From positions 3,534,001 to 3,598,000 of the forward strand of contig AP024096.1 in NCBI GenBank assembly GCA_015099395.1: a stretch of DNA of 64,000 nt, written 5' to 3'. This DNA is from Ktedonobacteria bacterium brp13. Its GTDB lineage: Bacteria; Chloroflexota; Ktedonobacteria; Ktedonobacterales; Ktedonobacteraceae. A program made the translations under genes and the position numbers. Of the stretch, positions 1-8,386 are shown piece after piece; the stretch's first letter is position 1, and every line of letters begins with the position of its first letter. Under the pieces are notes generated by a model. The model ran no database searches. It worked only from the letters and a program-made list of their open reading frames with translations, and was not told the DNA's origin.

Positions 1-584
1 CCGTTGGCCCCACTTCGTATCCGCCTGATCTCCCAAACCTATTGGAAGAACATGACTTCCAGCATCGTGATACAACTATCTGTATGCTCGCAGAGATCGC
101 GTCGCCACGCCCTCCGCGTGAGATGCCACCTGGTCTACAGATTACAGAAGTCAACAGTCTGGCAGAGTTAGAGCAAAAATGCAAGGTCGAGATGGCCTGC
201 TTTGAGACTACCGAAGAGACCGCCAAAAACTATCAACGCACCTATGCTTATAATGGATTTGGTGGAGATAAGTCCTGGCATCATTATATCGGCTATTTGC
301 ATGGCACACCGGTCGCCGTAGCAGCGATCCTGCTGCATACAGGGATCGCTGGCATCTATGGTGTCGGAACACTGCCCCAGGCGCGCCAGCAAGGGATTGG
401 GACGGCAATGACACAGCATGTCATCTCAGAGATAAGACGTCTGGGCTACGCACTCGCAGTCCTCTCGCCATCTACACAGAGTCAGCGGATCTACCAGCGG
501 CTGGGCTTTCACGAATGCTGTCAACTGTATCACTATACCTATTATTTTCAACCAACCACTGAACTCTCGTCAATCAGTCACTAG
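1..584 (+). CDS. GNAT family N-acetyltransferase, 5' end outside window
   Basis: The reading frame is open from base 3 to the stop at 584, so the start lies upstream of the window; a TTG at 42 is only an internal codon. The visible 193 residues hold the end of an N-terminal segment (GPTSYPPDLPNLL..) and then a complete GNAT fold: a Gly-rich acetyl-CoA loop around QARQQGIGTAM and the C-terminal RIYQRLGFHE motif typical of beta4-alpha4. GNAT enzymes transfer acetyl from acetyl-CoA to an amine; the substrate cannot be read here. A family of about 280-residue bacterial GNAT proteins has the same two-part layout (recall, not a search). The glycosyltransferase gene follows 43 bp downstream on the same strand and may be co-transcribed. 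Confidence 0.85.
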   Translation, partial: VGPTSYPPDLPNLLEEHDFQHRDTTICMLAEIASPRPPREMPPGLQITEVNSLAELEQKCKVEMACFETTEETAKNYQRTYAYNGFGGDKSWHHYIGYLHGTPVAVAAILLHTGIAGIYGVGTLPQARQQGIGTAMTQHVISEIRRLGYALAVLSPSTQSQRIYQRLGFHECCQLYHYTYYFQPTTELSSISH

Positions 585-627
585 ACACACAGCGCTAGAC
601 GAAGCGGACAGAGAAATAGAAAAGATA

Positions 628-1782
628 ATGCATACACAACAGATTACACTTGCAGCAGATGCTCACATCCTGGTTGTAAAGATGGCCGGGATCGGTGACC
701 TGCTCCTGGCGACGCCAGCCCTGCGAGCATTGCGCGAGAGCTATCCCGCAGCACAGATCGATCTGCTGGTCACACCGGATTCAGCGGGCCTGCTCAATGG
801 CTGGGATGTCATTAATGATGTCATCGTGCTGGATAAATACCTGTTTGATGAGCCAAAACAGATTGTCCGCAATCCACAGTCGCTGCTGAAACTGAAAGCA
901 CTGCTGAGCAGGTTGCATGGTGGACATTACGATGCTGTCCTGCTGCTCCACCATCTGACGCTCCCTTTTGGTCGGCTCAAGCATCAGGCTCTCATGCGTG
1001 CAACGGGAGCAAAGTGGCGGGTCGGATTGGATAATGGACATGGCTGGTTCCTGAATGTGCGCATCAAGGATGATGGCTTCGGTGCAATGCATGAGGCTGA
1101 ATATGCGCTGGCAATCGCCGAGGCTGTCGGAGCAACAACGCAAGACAAGACCCTCTATCTACCCCTGACCGAGGAGCAACGTCAGCAGGCACGCCAGATC
1201 GTCTATGCAGATAATAATCCGGACAGCGTGGCTCATCCCATTATCGCAATGCATCCAGGGAGCGGTGGCTATAGCGTAGCACGTCGCTGGCCCGCTGAAC
1301 GCTTCGCCAGTCTCGCGGATACACTCTATCGTGACTATGGCGGTCAACTACTATTGATAGGGGGAGCGGAAGAGGCAGAATTGCATCAGCAGGTGATCTC
1401 GGCGATGACCTCAGAGATGCCAGTACGTAGCCTGGCGGGCAAGGGTTCGATCAAGGTAGCAGCAGCGGTCATAGAGCAAGCAGATATCTTTATCGGCAAT
1501 GATGCCGGGCCGATGCATTTAGCAGCTGCCGTAGGGACACCAACAGTCGCTATCTTTAGCCTCTCCAGCCACAAAGCCTGGGGACCATATACAGGCGGGG
1601 CGGCAGGGCGACAGGCGTACGTTGTACGTCTCAATCTACCCTGCATGCCCTGCTTCTATCATGGTCATGAACTGGGCACCCCTGAAGGCTGTAGCACGCG
1701 TGACTGTATCATGCAGCTCGGCGTCGATCCGGTTGTCGTCGCCGCACGCAAAGTGCTGGGTGCCCAACGCGTTAATCGATGA
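628..1782 (+). CDS. Glycosyltransferase family 9 (heptosyltransferase-like)
   Basis: 384 residues, ATG start. It matches family GT9 (ADP-heptose:LPS heptosyltransferase fold, GT-B): N-terminal Rossmann start with ILVVKMAGIGDLLLATPALRALR, central HPGSGG loop at the start of the second domain, and the nucleotide-sugar motif IGNDAGPMHLAAAVGTPTVAIF. GT9 enzymes transfer a sugar from an activated donor to a cell-surface glycan. A Ktedonobacteria-type cell would lack LPS, so the acceptor is probably another envelope glycan; this is inference. The C-terminal CMPCFYHGHE..GCSTRDC cysteines are common in distant GT9 members. Its 3' end overlaps the convergent radical SAM gene by 11 bp. Confidence 0.88.
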   Translation: MHTQQITLAADAHILVVKMAGIGDLLLATPALRALRESYPAAQIDLLVTPDSAGLLNGWDVINDVIVLDKYLFDEPKQIVRNPQSLLKLKALLSRLHGGHYDAVLLLHHLTLPFGRLKHQALMRATGAKWRVGLDNGHGWFLNVRIKDDGFGAMHEAEYALAIAEAVGATTQDKTLYLPLTEEQRQQARQIVYADNNPDSVAHPIIAMHPGSGGYSVARRWPAERFASLADTLYRDYGGQLLLIGGAEEAELHQQVISAMTSEMPVRSLAGKGSIKVAAAVIEQADIFIGNDAGPMHLAAAVGTPTVAIFSLSSHKAWGPYTGGAAGRQAYVVRLNLPCMPCFYHGHELGTPEGCSTRDCIMQLGVDPVVVAARKVLGAQRVNR

Positions 1783-3127
1783 CTGGCAGGGAGGGCCGTG
1801 CACTGCTTGCGCTCTCCCGTCGCTCCCCTACACCTACCTCTACATTCACTTTCGCATCAGTCGCATCGACACTCCTACGCACACGCTGAATCGGACGAGA
1901 GAAGTTGCCCAACTTCACCTCTGGTACCTCTTTGCGCAGAATCTCAAGCATCTTCTGAAGGCCCAGTGCTTCACCCATCGACTTGAGCGCAGGCATACGT
2001 GGCAAGAGTACCTCTGGATCAATATTCAGATTACGCAATTGGATCAACTGAAGATCCGTCTCACGGACAAATTTGATCAGCGCCTCTACCTCACGCTCAC
2101 GATCAATCATGCCAGGGAAAGAGAGCAGATTGATGGAGGTGTAGAGTCCATCGGCACGTGCCCGCTTGAGCGACTCTATAACATCCGCAAAGACATAGCC
2201 TTTGGGTCGGTAATAGGCCTCATACGTCTCAGGATGGCCCGAGATGGTGCTCACCCGAATGGTATCCAGTCCGGCGTCGTACAGGTGCTGCAACCAGCGT
2301 GGCTTACTGCCATTGGTATTGATATTGATCACACCATGATTGGTCTTCGCACGCAGCGCCTTGATAGCCTTCTCGATACGCGGCCATTGCAGGAGCGGCT
2401 CGCCCTCACAGCCCTGACCGAAGCTCACAATAGCCTCTTCGGCATGCAGCAGGTGTGGCAGCGCGACTTCAACGATCTCATCAACCGTAGGTACAAACGT
2501 CAGGCGATCCTGTGGTGAAATCAGATCCTCTTCCTCTTGCTCCGAGATACAGCCAACACACGTCGCGTTACAACTGGGCGAGACCGCAATCCCCATCTCC
2601 CAACGGCTCAAAAACAGATTGCTGGCAGTCGGGCAGCTATAATCCAGCACACAATGCGCATGCTGAGCAACCAGGCGGTTATTGGGCAGTGCCTTCTGCT
2701 TCAGCTTGACCTGGCGCTCTAGTTTCTGACGCGAGAAAGAGCGTGGATGCCACTTGTAGGGATCGTCGGTCTTAATCGCAGCGACATAAATCTCACCATC
2801 GACACTGGCAACCGCGCTATAGCCAAAGAAAGGCAAAGGCTCGGTATCTGGCACCTTCTCATATGCGGGCAAGAGCGTACGCATATAGCCGATAGGCAGG
2901 AGGGCAGCAACGGCCCACCCACTCTCGGATGACAAAACTTCCAGACCACCGGAGGATTTAAGCCCGACCGCCAGACGGTCAGGCATCATCGACAAAGTGA
3001 CCCCATCGGGTAACGGAATCAGGTCAGCCTCGGTTAAAGGGATATCACCAAAAGAGAGCGCCTGCAAATCAGTAGCTTCTTCGATCTCTCCCTCTGGAGT
3101 TACATATAACAAATGTGGAGTCGCCAT
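1772..3127 (-). CDS. Radical SAM protein
   Basis: 451 residues. The radical SAM signature is CNATCVGC with C186, C190 and C193 binding the [4Fe-4S] cluster that cleaves S-adenosylmethionine. It is followed by strands with FGQGCEGEPLLQW (the GGEP-like SAM-amino-group motif) and ININTNGSKPRWLQHL. About 180 residues precede the signature, an unusual N-terminal extension. After the barrel no SPASM-type cysteine cluster is visible, so it is not a peptide maturase of that class. The long preceding segment and the VGCISEQEEEDL context resemble a family of uncharacterised radical SAM proteins; the reaction is unknown. It converges on the glycosyltransferase gene with an 11-bp overlap. Confidence 0.88.
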   Translation of the reverse strand: MATPHLLYVTPEGEIEEATDLQALSFGDIPLTEADLIPLPDGVTLSMMPDRLAVGLKSSGGLEVLSSESGWAVAALLPIGYMRTLLPAYEKVPDTEPLPFFGYSAVASVDGEIYVAAIKTDDPYKWHPRSFSRQKLERQVKLKQKALPNNRLVAQHAHCVLDYSCPTASNLFLSRWEMGIAVSPSCNATCVGCISEQEEEDLISPQDRLTFVPTVDEIVEVALPHLLHAEEAIVSFGQGCEGEPLLQWPRIEKAIKALRAKTNHGVININTNGSKPRWLQHLYDAGLDTIRVSTISGHPETYEAYYRPKGYVFADVIESLKRARADGLYTSINLLSFPGMIDREREVEALIKFVRETDLQLIQLRNLNIDPEVLLPRMPALKSMGEALGLQKMLEILRKEVPEVKLGNFSRPIQRVRRSVDATDAKVNVEVGVGERRESASSARPSLPVID

Positions 3128-3207
3128 ATTGATCCTTGTTTATAGAGCTTTGTAGCTTGTTTGTACTTATTTGTATACGAACGGGCACACGAACCTGTAC
3201 CAGAACA

Positions 3208-3579
3208 TTAATGCATAGGAGGAGGAGTCGCTGGAATACTGGGGCTAGTAGGTCGATCGTCAATCTTCTCATCGTCAAATATACGTGGAAAAGCCCCCGT
3301 GATCGCAGTCACAGAGGTCTGCGTCGAGACGCGACCCTCTAGTTCGTGCGCATCCTCATAGACGAAACTCAACAGAATATGTTGACCGCGAATATTCTGA
3401 CACATCTGCCGAATGCGTGGGCGTTCCCCCTCCATCCAGGCGTTTACCATAGCCTCCAGCGCAGCCATATTATCACCACACAGCGAGCTATCAAAGCCTT
3501 TAAACCTATACACAATCTTATCCTTTCGACTGAATAAGGGTATCAGCGCCACCAAACCACCCAATATGGCTTCCTTCAT
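3208..3579 (-). CDS. Small hypothetical protein
   Basis: Not recognised. I place the start at the ATG at 3577-3579 because a perfect TATAAT lies just upstream (3599-3604 on this strand), which would put the transcription start about 13 nt before this codon; the frame itself is open further up to 3642. The 123-residue product begins MKEAILGGLVALIPLFSRKD, a short hydrophobic stretch, then a mixed alpha/beta region (IVYRFKGFDSSLCGDN..) and a Pro/Thr-rich tail ending PSIPATPPPMH. No catalytic motif is visible. It could be a small membrane-associated protein. Confidence 0.55.
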   Translation of the reverse strand: MKEAILGGLVALIPLFSRKDKIVYRFKGFDSSLCGDNMAALEAMVNAWMEGERPRIRQMCQNIRGQHILLSFVYEDAHELEGRVSTQTSVTAITGAFPRIFDDEKIDDRPTSPSIPATPPPMH

Positions 3580-3598
3580 AATCGAAGTGTATTGTATC

Positions 3599-3604
3599 AT
3601 TATA
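3599..3604 (-). promoter_or_regulatory. Candidate -10 box (TATAAT)
   Basis: A perfect TATAAT on the minus strand, 19 nt before the chosen ATG of the hypothetical gene ending at 3208. The hexamer 17 bp further upstream (TCCAGG) is a poor -35 match, so the promoter is supported by the -10 only. Confidence 0.4.
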
Positions 3605-3677
3605 GCGTGGAATTTGCCATCCCTGGAGCAGGATACTTTCACTGCCTATGGCGGCAATAGATGAAAGGCGATAAGTA

Positions 3678-4559
3678 ATGGTGCATTATCAGCCAGAGGT
3701 TCCCGGCGTCTGGGGACAGGAGCAAGCGGCAGCTTTGCAGAGTGAATATGTGACGTTGCCGGATCAGTGCCAGCTTTTTGTGCGTTCCTGGGTGCGTCCG
3801 GACGCGGATGTGTTGTTGATCTTGCATGGGTTGGGTGGTCATGGCGGCTGGTATGTGGATATGGCACAGGAGCTGTGGGATAAGGGCCTGAGTGTCTATA
3901 CAGTGGATCATCGTGGCTTCGGACGGTCACAGGGTATGAAGGGGCATATCGATGTCTATCAACGATATGTAGCGGACTGCGCGGCACTGATGCGAGAAAT
4001 ACAGCAACGGCATCCCGCTCAAAAGCTCTATGTACTGGGACATAGTATGGGCGGTATCTTTGCAACCTATATTGCAGCGGCCCACAGCGATCTGCTCGCG
4101 GGCGTGATATTTTTAAATCCGTGGATCAAGGATACCGCGCAGTTGCCGCTACGCACGACCGTGGGGATCTTGCTGGGTGGACTTGTTAAATCGCGCCGTC
4201 TCTGGCGGGTTGGTGGTGGTCACGAGGGCATGACCGCTAATCCTGAAGCCGCCCGTATGCTCGATGCCGATCCCTATTGGGTACGCTCACAGACCGCCAG
4301 CTTTCTGGTCCAGATTCTACGCATGCGTCTGGGCGTCATCAAACAAGCGCGACAGATCACCATCCCGGCGCTCGTCGTACAGGCTGAAGGAGATACGGTC
4401 GTGGATATTGAAGCGACGCGCTCCCTCTATCACGCGCTCGCCAGCCAGGATAAAACCTGGCGCAGCTATCCCACCTGGTTTCACGATACCGAGTTCGAAC
4501 CTGAACGCGCTGCCCTCGACAGCGATCTCGTCACCTGGATACAGACGCATAACGCATAA
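3678..4559 (+). CDS. Alpha/beta hydrolase, monoacylglycerol lipase-like (Hydrolase_4)
   Basis: 293 residues. Features of the serine-hydrolase fold: the oxyanion HG at residues 50-51 (LHGLGGHGG), the nucleophile elbow GHSMGG with Ser123, the acid in VVQAEGDTVVD, and a C-terminal His in WFHDTEFEP. The YTVDHRGFGRSQG stretch after strand beta4 is typical of monoacylglycerol lipase and lysophospholipase-type enzymes, which hydrolyse acyl esters in the cytoplasm. No signal peptide is present. Ester hydrolysis of a lipid is the most likely role, but the substrate is not defined. Confidence 0.85.
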   Translation: MVHYQPEVPGVWGQEQAAALQSEYVTLPDQCQLFVRSWVRPDADVLLILHGLGGHGGWYVDMAQELWDKGLSVYTVDHRGFGRSQGMKGHIDVYQRYVADCAALMREIQQRHPAQKLYVLGHSMGGIFATYIAAAHSDLLAGVIFLNPWIKDTAQLPLRTTVGILLGGLVKSRRLWRVGGGHEGMTANPEAARMLDADPYWVRSQTASFLVQILRMRLGVIKQARQITIPALVVQAEGDTVVDIEATRSLYHALASQDKTWRSYPTWFHDTEFEPERAALDSDLVTWIQTHNA

Positions 4560-4654
4560 TAAATACTATCTGGCTGGAAAACGCAGGCACGGCACCGACG
4601 TCCGTGCCCTGTTTCTCATTGCGTGAGTCTTGCCATTCAGTATTTTTCCATGCA

Positions 4655-5659
4655 TTAATTATTACAATATTTTTTTACGTCCTGCGTATATTGCGGAGTA
4701 AGCGCAGCAAATTGTGCCTTGAAGCCAGTGATCTGTTTTTGATCATTGCTGATTTTCATTTTCATCGAGGATTTTTGAGCTTTAACCGCATCCTCATCAA
4801 GGGAAATCTGCTTTTTCGCCGCAGCTGCTGCTCTCCAGGGCAGAGGAATGCCGTTAAGTTGTGCGACATCCACTTTTTGGGTTACGCTCCATTGCTGCTG
4901 GAGTTGATTCAGGTCATCATTGAGCGTCTGAAACGTTGGCTGATCAGTTATTGGAATCTGAAATGGGTCTCGTGTGTTCTGTCCAGAACCGGGAATTAGT
5001 GACCCAAAGTTGCAGCCGAAGCCATAATACGAGGTGTTAAAATCATCGATCGCGTTCTGGGTATCCTGTACAGCCGTCTGCGCGATATGAACATCATTAT
5101 CAGCAACCGAAGATGTTGAATCACTTGGCATATTCTGAAGATCGTTATCCATTGTTGCTGATACAACGGCAAGTTGATTATAGCTAGTGAAGGCTGTTGC
5201 AAGGCGATTATAATCACTACGGCTAATTGCATTCCATTTTTGTTGAACACTTTGCCCGGTCGCATCGGTAGTCTCGATGCTGAGTGTATTATCCTGAATA
5301 GTACCGGTGTAGGTAATAACGCCACTAGCAGTTAAAGACACGTTTTGACCATTCTGTTGTCCAGTAAAACTAAGTGTCGACGGCGTTGCTCCGTTGCCGC
5401 TATCAGACGACGTTGCTCCGTTGCCGCTATCAGACGACGTTGCCCCGGTAAAAGCCTGTAACTTGATGATATTCCCCGATATTTGATTATTTCCGTTCGC
5501 TTGCCAGGAAATATAATCCAACTCGTATGCAGTGGAATAAACGAAACTCGTGGGGGAAGAAGAGCCACAGCTAGAAAGTACTCCTGACATGAGAAGAAGA
5601 GAAAGTAAAATAGGCGCATAAAAAAGATTTCTTATGGAAAAAGTGCGCATTGACAACAT
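4655..5659 (-). CDS. Exported lipoprotein of unknown function
   Basis: The ATG at 5659 is preferred: an AAAGGA site lies just upstream, and the frame opens further up only through a TTG. A second in-frame ATG lies at 5650. The N-terminus is a type II signal peptide (basic residues, a hydrophobic core, then a lipobox VLSSC), so the protein should be diacylated and membrane-anchored. After the lipobox is a low-complexity segment with tandem ATSSDSGNG units, then a predominantly helical body rich in Gln, Asn and Asp (NDDLNQLQQQW, AVQDTQNAIDDFNTSYY). No enzymatic motif is seen. It looks like a coiled, extracytoplasmic domain of unknown role. Confidence 0.75.
   Translation of the reverse strand: MLSMRTFSIRNLFYAPILLSLLLMSGVLSSCGSSSPTSFVYSTAYELDYISWQANGNNQISGNIIKLQAFTGATSSDSGNGATSSDSGNGATPSTLSFTGQQNGQNVSLTASGVITYTGTIQDNTLSIETTDATGQSVQQKWNAISRSDYNRLATAFTSYNQLAVVSATMDNDLQNMPSDSTSSVADNDVHIAQTAVQDTQNAIDDFNTSYYGFGCNFGSLIPGSGQNTRDPFQIPITDQPTFQTLNDDLNQLQQQWSVTQKVDVAQLNGIPLPWRAAAAAKKQISLDEDAVKAQKSSMKMKISNDQKQITGFKAQFAALTPQYTQDVKKYCNN
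5385..5445 (-). repeat. 27-bp tandem repeat inside the lipoprotein gene
   Basis: Two adjacent near-identical 27-bp units (CGTTGCTCCGTTGCCGCTAT.. on the plus strand) plus a partial third, encoding the ATSSDSGNG repeats. The unit is a multiple of three, so copy-number change would only lengthen or shorten the linker after the lipobox. Confidence 0.75.
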
Positions 5660-5742
5660 GAATCCTTTCAATGTAAATATTTCATTCTATAATAATACTA
5701 GCAAATTGTAGCCAGTCAAGTAAATAAGAGGGATATTTTTAT

Positions 5743-6182
5743 ATGAAAAACACTCTATCTACCCATACCTATCCTATTCTTGAGTTTGATGCGGCATTGG
5801 AGGCCCTGATTAATCCACGAGCCCATATCTCCCACCTGCACGTGAGGTAGCCACCGATCCACAGGCGGTCGCTGCGCTAGAACAAACATTACAAGCCCAC
5901 CACTGTCCCTATGTCGTTGGCAAGACCTGGACCACCGATGCAATCTATCGCGAAACGCCAGAGAAGATTCGCCATCGTCGCGCTGAAGGCTGTCTGACGG
6001 TCGAGATGGAGATGGCAACATTTCTAGCTGTGGCTCAATTTCGTAACGTCTCCTTCGCACAGCTACTCTATGGCGGCGACGATCTCAGTGGAGAGCAATG
6101 GGATAGTCGTAACTGGAACAATCAGACAGCTATCCGCGAACGCCTCTTCTGGCTGGCCGCCGAAGCATGCTTACTGCTATAG
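5743..6182 (+). pseudogene. Nucleoside phosphorylase remnant (PNP/UDP family) with internal deletion and frameshift
   Basis: Two pieces of one protein lie in different frames. From the ATG at 5743 (RBS AGAGGGAT) the frame reads MKNTLSTHTYPILEFD.. and stops at 5838-5840. From 5844 a second frame runs to the stop at 6180-6182: EVATDPQAVAALEQTL..GKTWTTDAIYRETPEKI..EGCLTVEMEMATFLAVAQFR..QLLYGGDDLSGEQW. The GKTWTTDAIYRET and VEMEMAT motifs are the substrate-binding end of purine/uridine phosphorylases, which split nucleosides with phosphate. The central phosphate-binding half is missing. Known proteins of this type run about 250 residues; here about 145 survive. I regard it as a dead gene. Confidence 0.82.
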
Positions 6183-6279
6183 ACGCTTTGTGTTTATTTC
6201 CGTTATTGAAACCCGCGATAAGATTAGTAAAGATAGACACTCTATAGTGATTAGTATTGTAAGAGAAATTGAGGGATCA

Positions 6280-6612
6280 ATGCCAACGATTAGCGATGAT
6301 TTCATGAAACGTATGATGGGCAAAACGAAGCAGTATTGCATTGTTATTCTGAAACCTGGCCCACATAGACACGATGAAGGGGCCGATAAGATCATTTGGG
6401 AACACGGACGCCGGAACTTTGCGCTTCGTGAAGAGGGCCTATTATCGATTGTCTGCCCCATTTCTGAAAGTACACTCGCCGGTGTTGGTATCTTTAATGC
6501 ATCTGTCGAAGAAGTACAAACAATCATGGACGAAGATCCAGCCGTGAAAGCAGGCGTCTTGCTCTATGAGACGTATATGACGCGAAGCTTTCCTGGCGAT
6601 AGCTTGCCGTAG
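6280..6612 (+). CDS. YCII-related (dimeric alpha/beta barrel) protein
   Basis: The frame is open from 6070, but the first part overlaps the nucleoside phosphorylase remnant. The ATG at 6280 has a GAGG site five bases upstream, giving a 110-residue product starting MPTISDDFMKRMM. It reads YCIVILKPGPHRH..ADKIIWEHGRRNFALREEGLLSIVCPI..AGVGIFNASVEEVQTIMDEDPAVKAGVLLYETY, matching the YCII-like layout: beta-alpha-beta ending in the DPAVKAG segment before the last strand. Family members are small cytoplasmic proteins of mostly unknown function; the H/D residues proposed as catalytic are partly kept. No operon partner is evident. Confidence 0.75.
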   Translation: MPTISDDFMKRMMGKTKQYCIVILKPGPHRHDEGADKIIWEHGRRNFALREEGLLSIVCPISESTLAGVGIFNASVEEVQTIMDEDPAVKAGVLLYETYMTRSFPGDSLP

Positions 6613-6733
6613 TTCCTGAAGCAGACACCGCAGCAAAAAAAGTGGTAGACAACACTAACTGGTGAAGTTTTTTAAACAACCTTCACAATAAAACCTCTGG
6701 TACCAAAAAGTAGGAATTCACAGGAAAGGATGG

Positions 6734-6942
6734 TAATACCCCTGCCTCCCTCTTTGAGGGGGGATGTCGCCGCAGCGACAGGGGGGAGTAGATTCTCGAA
6801 CTACGCTACTCACGATACCTCTACATCAAAAACACTTTTTATCTACTAAGTCCGTATCAACTTCTGTTGGGCGATTGCTAACTTTCTACTCCCCCCTGTC
6901 GCTATGGCGACTTTCCCCCCTCAAAGAGGGGGGCAGGTATTA
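6734..6942. repeat. 209-bp palindromic element (REP/BIME- or MITE-like)
   Basis: Left arm 6734-6792 and right arm 6885-6942 are imperfect inverted copies (about 58 bp each) separated by about 92 bp of unrelated AT-rich sequence. Each arm contains two small hairpins of its own, CCCTCTTTGAGGG and GTCGC-N4-GCGAC. This is the organisation of a pair of REP-like units in opposite orientation, or of a non-autonomous transposon with long inverted ends. No gene lies inside. Confidence 0.75.
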
Positions 6943-7014
6943 GCAGCATTACCTAATTTTTCGATCATTTACCGTTTTTCTTTCCCCAATTTCACCGGTT
7001 AATGCGGCTCTACC

Positions 7015-7055
7015 AAAAAAGTCCGTGGTCCGATAAAGTGGACCACGGACTTTTT
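7015..7055. terminator. Strong bidirectional intrinsic terminator
   Basis: A perfect 11-bp stem GTCCGTGGTCC / GGACCACGGAC with an 8-nt loop, preceded by six A and followed by five T, so it works on both strands. It lies 24 bp after the sedolisin stop codon. Confidence 0.9.
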
Positions 7056-7078
7056 GTCATAACGTATGCCTATATGCC

Positions 7079-8386
7079 CTATGGTAGGGCGTTGACATCT
7101 TTCACAAAGTTTTTGGGTGTTCCCAGACCGGTGATGTAGTCATAACCCGGTTGGGCTGTACAAACAAAACCACAACTACCATTGCTACCGCTGGTAATAT
7201 CCTGGAAGGCGTCTGGATACTGCTTCGCCACGCTATAAAGCAGATCAGGAGTGATAGGTTTGTTCACCAGGGCTGCAATGCCGGTCCAGATTGGTGAGGC
7301 AACACTGGTACCAACCATTCCGATCCAACGACCTTGCTGATATGTAGCAATATGTGTTCCAGCCACCGCTGCGACATCAGGAACACCACGCTTACCATTA
7401 GCCTGAGGAATTCCATAGGTTTTCTGGTCTGCCGGTTCCGCAAAGCTTGTTAATCCACCGCCAGAACCGCTCCAGGCTGCCTCTACACCGTTATTAAGTG
7501 TGGTCCCACCAACAGCTATCACGCCTGGATAACCGGCTGGATATGAGGTTGTTGAATGACCACTATCACCACTGGCAGCAAAGAGTGCAACATGATTAGG
7601 ATTATTAGCGTACAGCGCCTGATATTGTGGAGTACTGGCACCAAAACCATAGCTCATGTTGATGGCTTTCAGTCCCGGAGTATTGATAATCTCCGATGGA
7701 CCAGTGGCCAGACCAGCGCTACTCTTCTGCACATCATAAAGCAACAGTTTTGCCTTTGGGGCAATAGCATGGATCGTCTCGATGTCTAATACACTTTCAG
7801 CCGCATCGGCACCGGGCGCAATAGGTTGACCACCCTGATATTTAATGGTCAGACATCCACTCGCTACAGTACATTGAGGAAGACCTAATCCCGTGCTGTA
7901 TGTCTGGAGATCACTATCAATGTTGGGATCCGCACCATCAATGACAACTGCAACCAGTTGTCCCGCACCACCATTCACACCGGGCAAATTATACTGCTTC
8001 CAGAGTTGCTGTGGTGTAAGGCCAGCCGCTGCAGGTGATCCACTAGATCCTCCAGGACCTCCAGGTCCTCTACCAGGCCAACCTCCAGGACCTCCAGGTC
8101 CTCTACCAGGCCAACCTCCAGGACCTCCAGGTCCTCTACCAGGCCAACCTCCGGGTCCGCCAGGTCCTCTACCAGGCCAACCTCCAGGACCTCCAGGTCC
8201 TCTACCAGGCCAACCTCCGGGTCCTCCAGGTCCTCTACCAGGCCAACCACCGGGTCCTCTACCAGGCCAACCTGATCCCGCCATATATGCGAAACCAGCC
8301 TTTGTGGTTCCTATCGGTAGGATGGAATAGAGAAAAGTAGAGCACAATAATAAAATAGCCGTCAGCATAAGAAGCAATAAATACAT
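7079..8386 (-). CDS. Sedolisin (S53) family serine-carboxyl peptidase with GWPGRGPGGPG repeat linker
   Basis: The ATG at 8386 has an AGGAAG site eight bases upstream; the longer frame to 8494 lacks one. The 435-residue product starts with a hydrophobic signal or anchor helix, then seven GWPGRGPGGPG units (the first cut short), then the peptidase domain. S53 hallmarks: the Glu/Asp pair in AESVLDIETIHAIAPKAK, the oxyanion Asp in ASGDSG, the nucleophile in GTSVASP, and the C-terminal calcium site DITSG..YDYITGLGTP. Sedolisins cleave proteins outside the cell at acid pH. The usual pro-kumamolisin propeptide of about 170 residues is absent, and the repeat linker takes its place. Confidence 0.88.
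   Translation of the reverse strand: MYLLLLMLTAILLLCSTFLYSILPIGTTKAGFAYMAGSGWPGRGPGGWPGRGPGGPGGWPGRGPGGPGGWPGRGPGGPGGWPGRGPGGPGGWPGRGPGGPGGWPGRGPGGPGGSSGSPAAAGLTPQQLWKQYNLPGVNGGAGQLVAVVIDGADPNIDSDLQTYSTGLGLPQCTVASGCLTIKYQGGQPIAPGADAAESVLDIETIHAIAPKAKLLLYDVQKSSAGLATGPSEIINTPGLKAINMSYGFGASTPQYQALYANNPNHVALFAASGDSGHSTTSYPAGYPGVIAVGGTTLNNGVEAAWSGSGGGLTSFAEPADQKTYGIPQANGKRGVPDVAAVAGTHIATYQQGRWIGMVGTSVASPIWTGIAALVNKPITPDLLYSVAKQYPDAFQDITSGSNGSCGFVCTAQPGYDYITGLGTPKNFVKDVNALP
8050..8272 (-). repeat. 33-bp tandem repeats coding the GWPGRGPGGPG linker
   Basis: Seven head-to-tail units of 33 bp with few substitutions, in frame within the sedolisin gene. High similarity between units suggests recent expansion or gene-conversion upkeep; copy-number changes would keep the frame. 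Confidence 0.85.

Noticed and set aside
1622..2518. 298-codon frame on the plus strand
   Set aside because: It lies opposite the radical SAM gene, whose cluster-binding cysteines and motifs are clear; the product has no recognisable domain.
1772..3127. Second RiPP maturase
   Set aside because: No SPASM cysteines and no short precursor-like gene beside it; the small gene at 3208 has no core-like repeats or Cys/aromatic pattern.
6070..6279. Longer start for the YCII-like protein
   Set aside because: The extra 70 codons overlap the nucleoside phosphorylase remnant in another frame and are not protein-like for the family; a good ribosome site precedes the ATG at 6280.
8050..8272. Regular 33-bp repeats that might suggest a CRISPR array
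   Set aside because: There are no unique spacers; the units are contiguous and in frame inside a protein gene.
7893..8330. Proline-rich 145-codon frame on the plus strand
   Set aside because: It is the mirror of the Gly/Pro repeat of the sedolisin gene; such repeats stay open in several frames.
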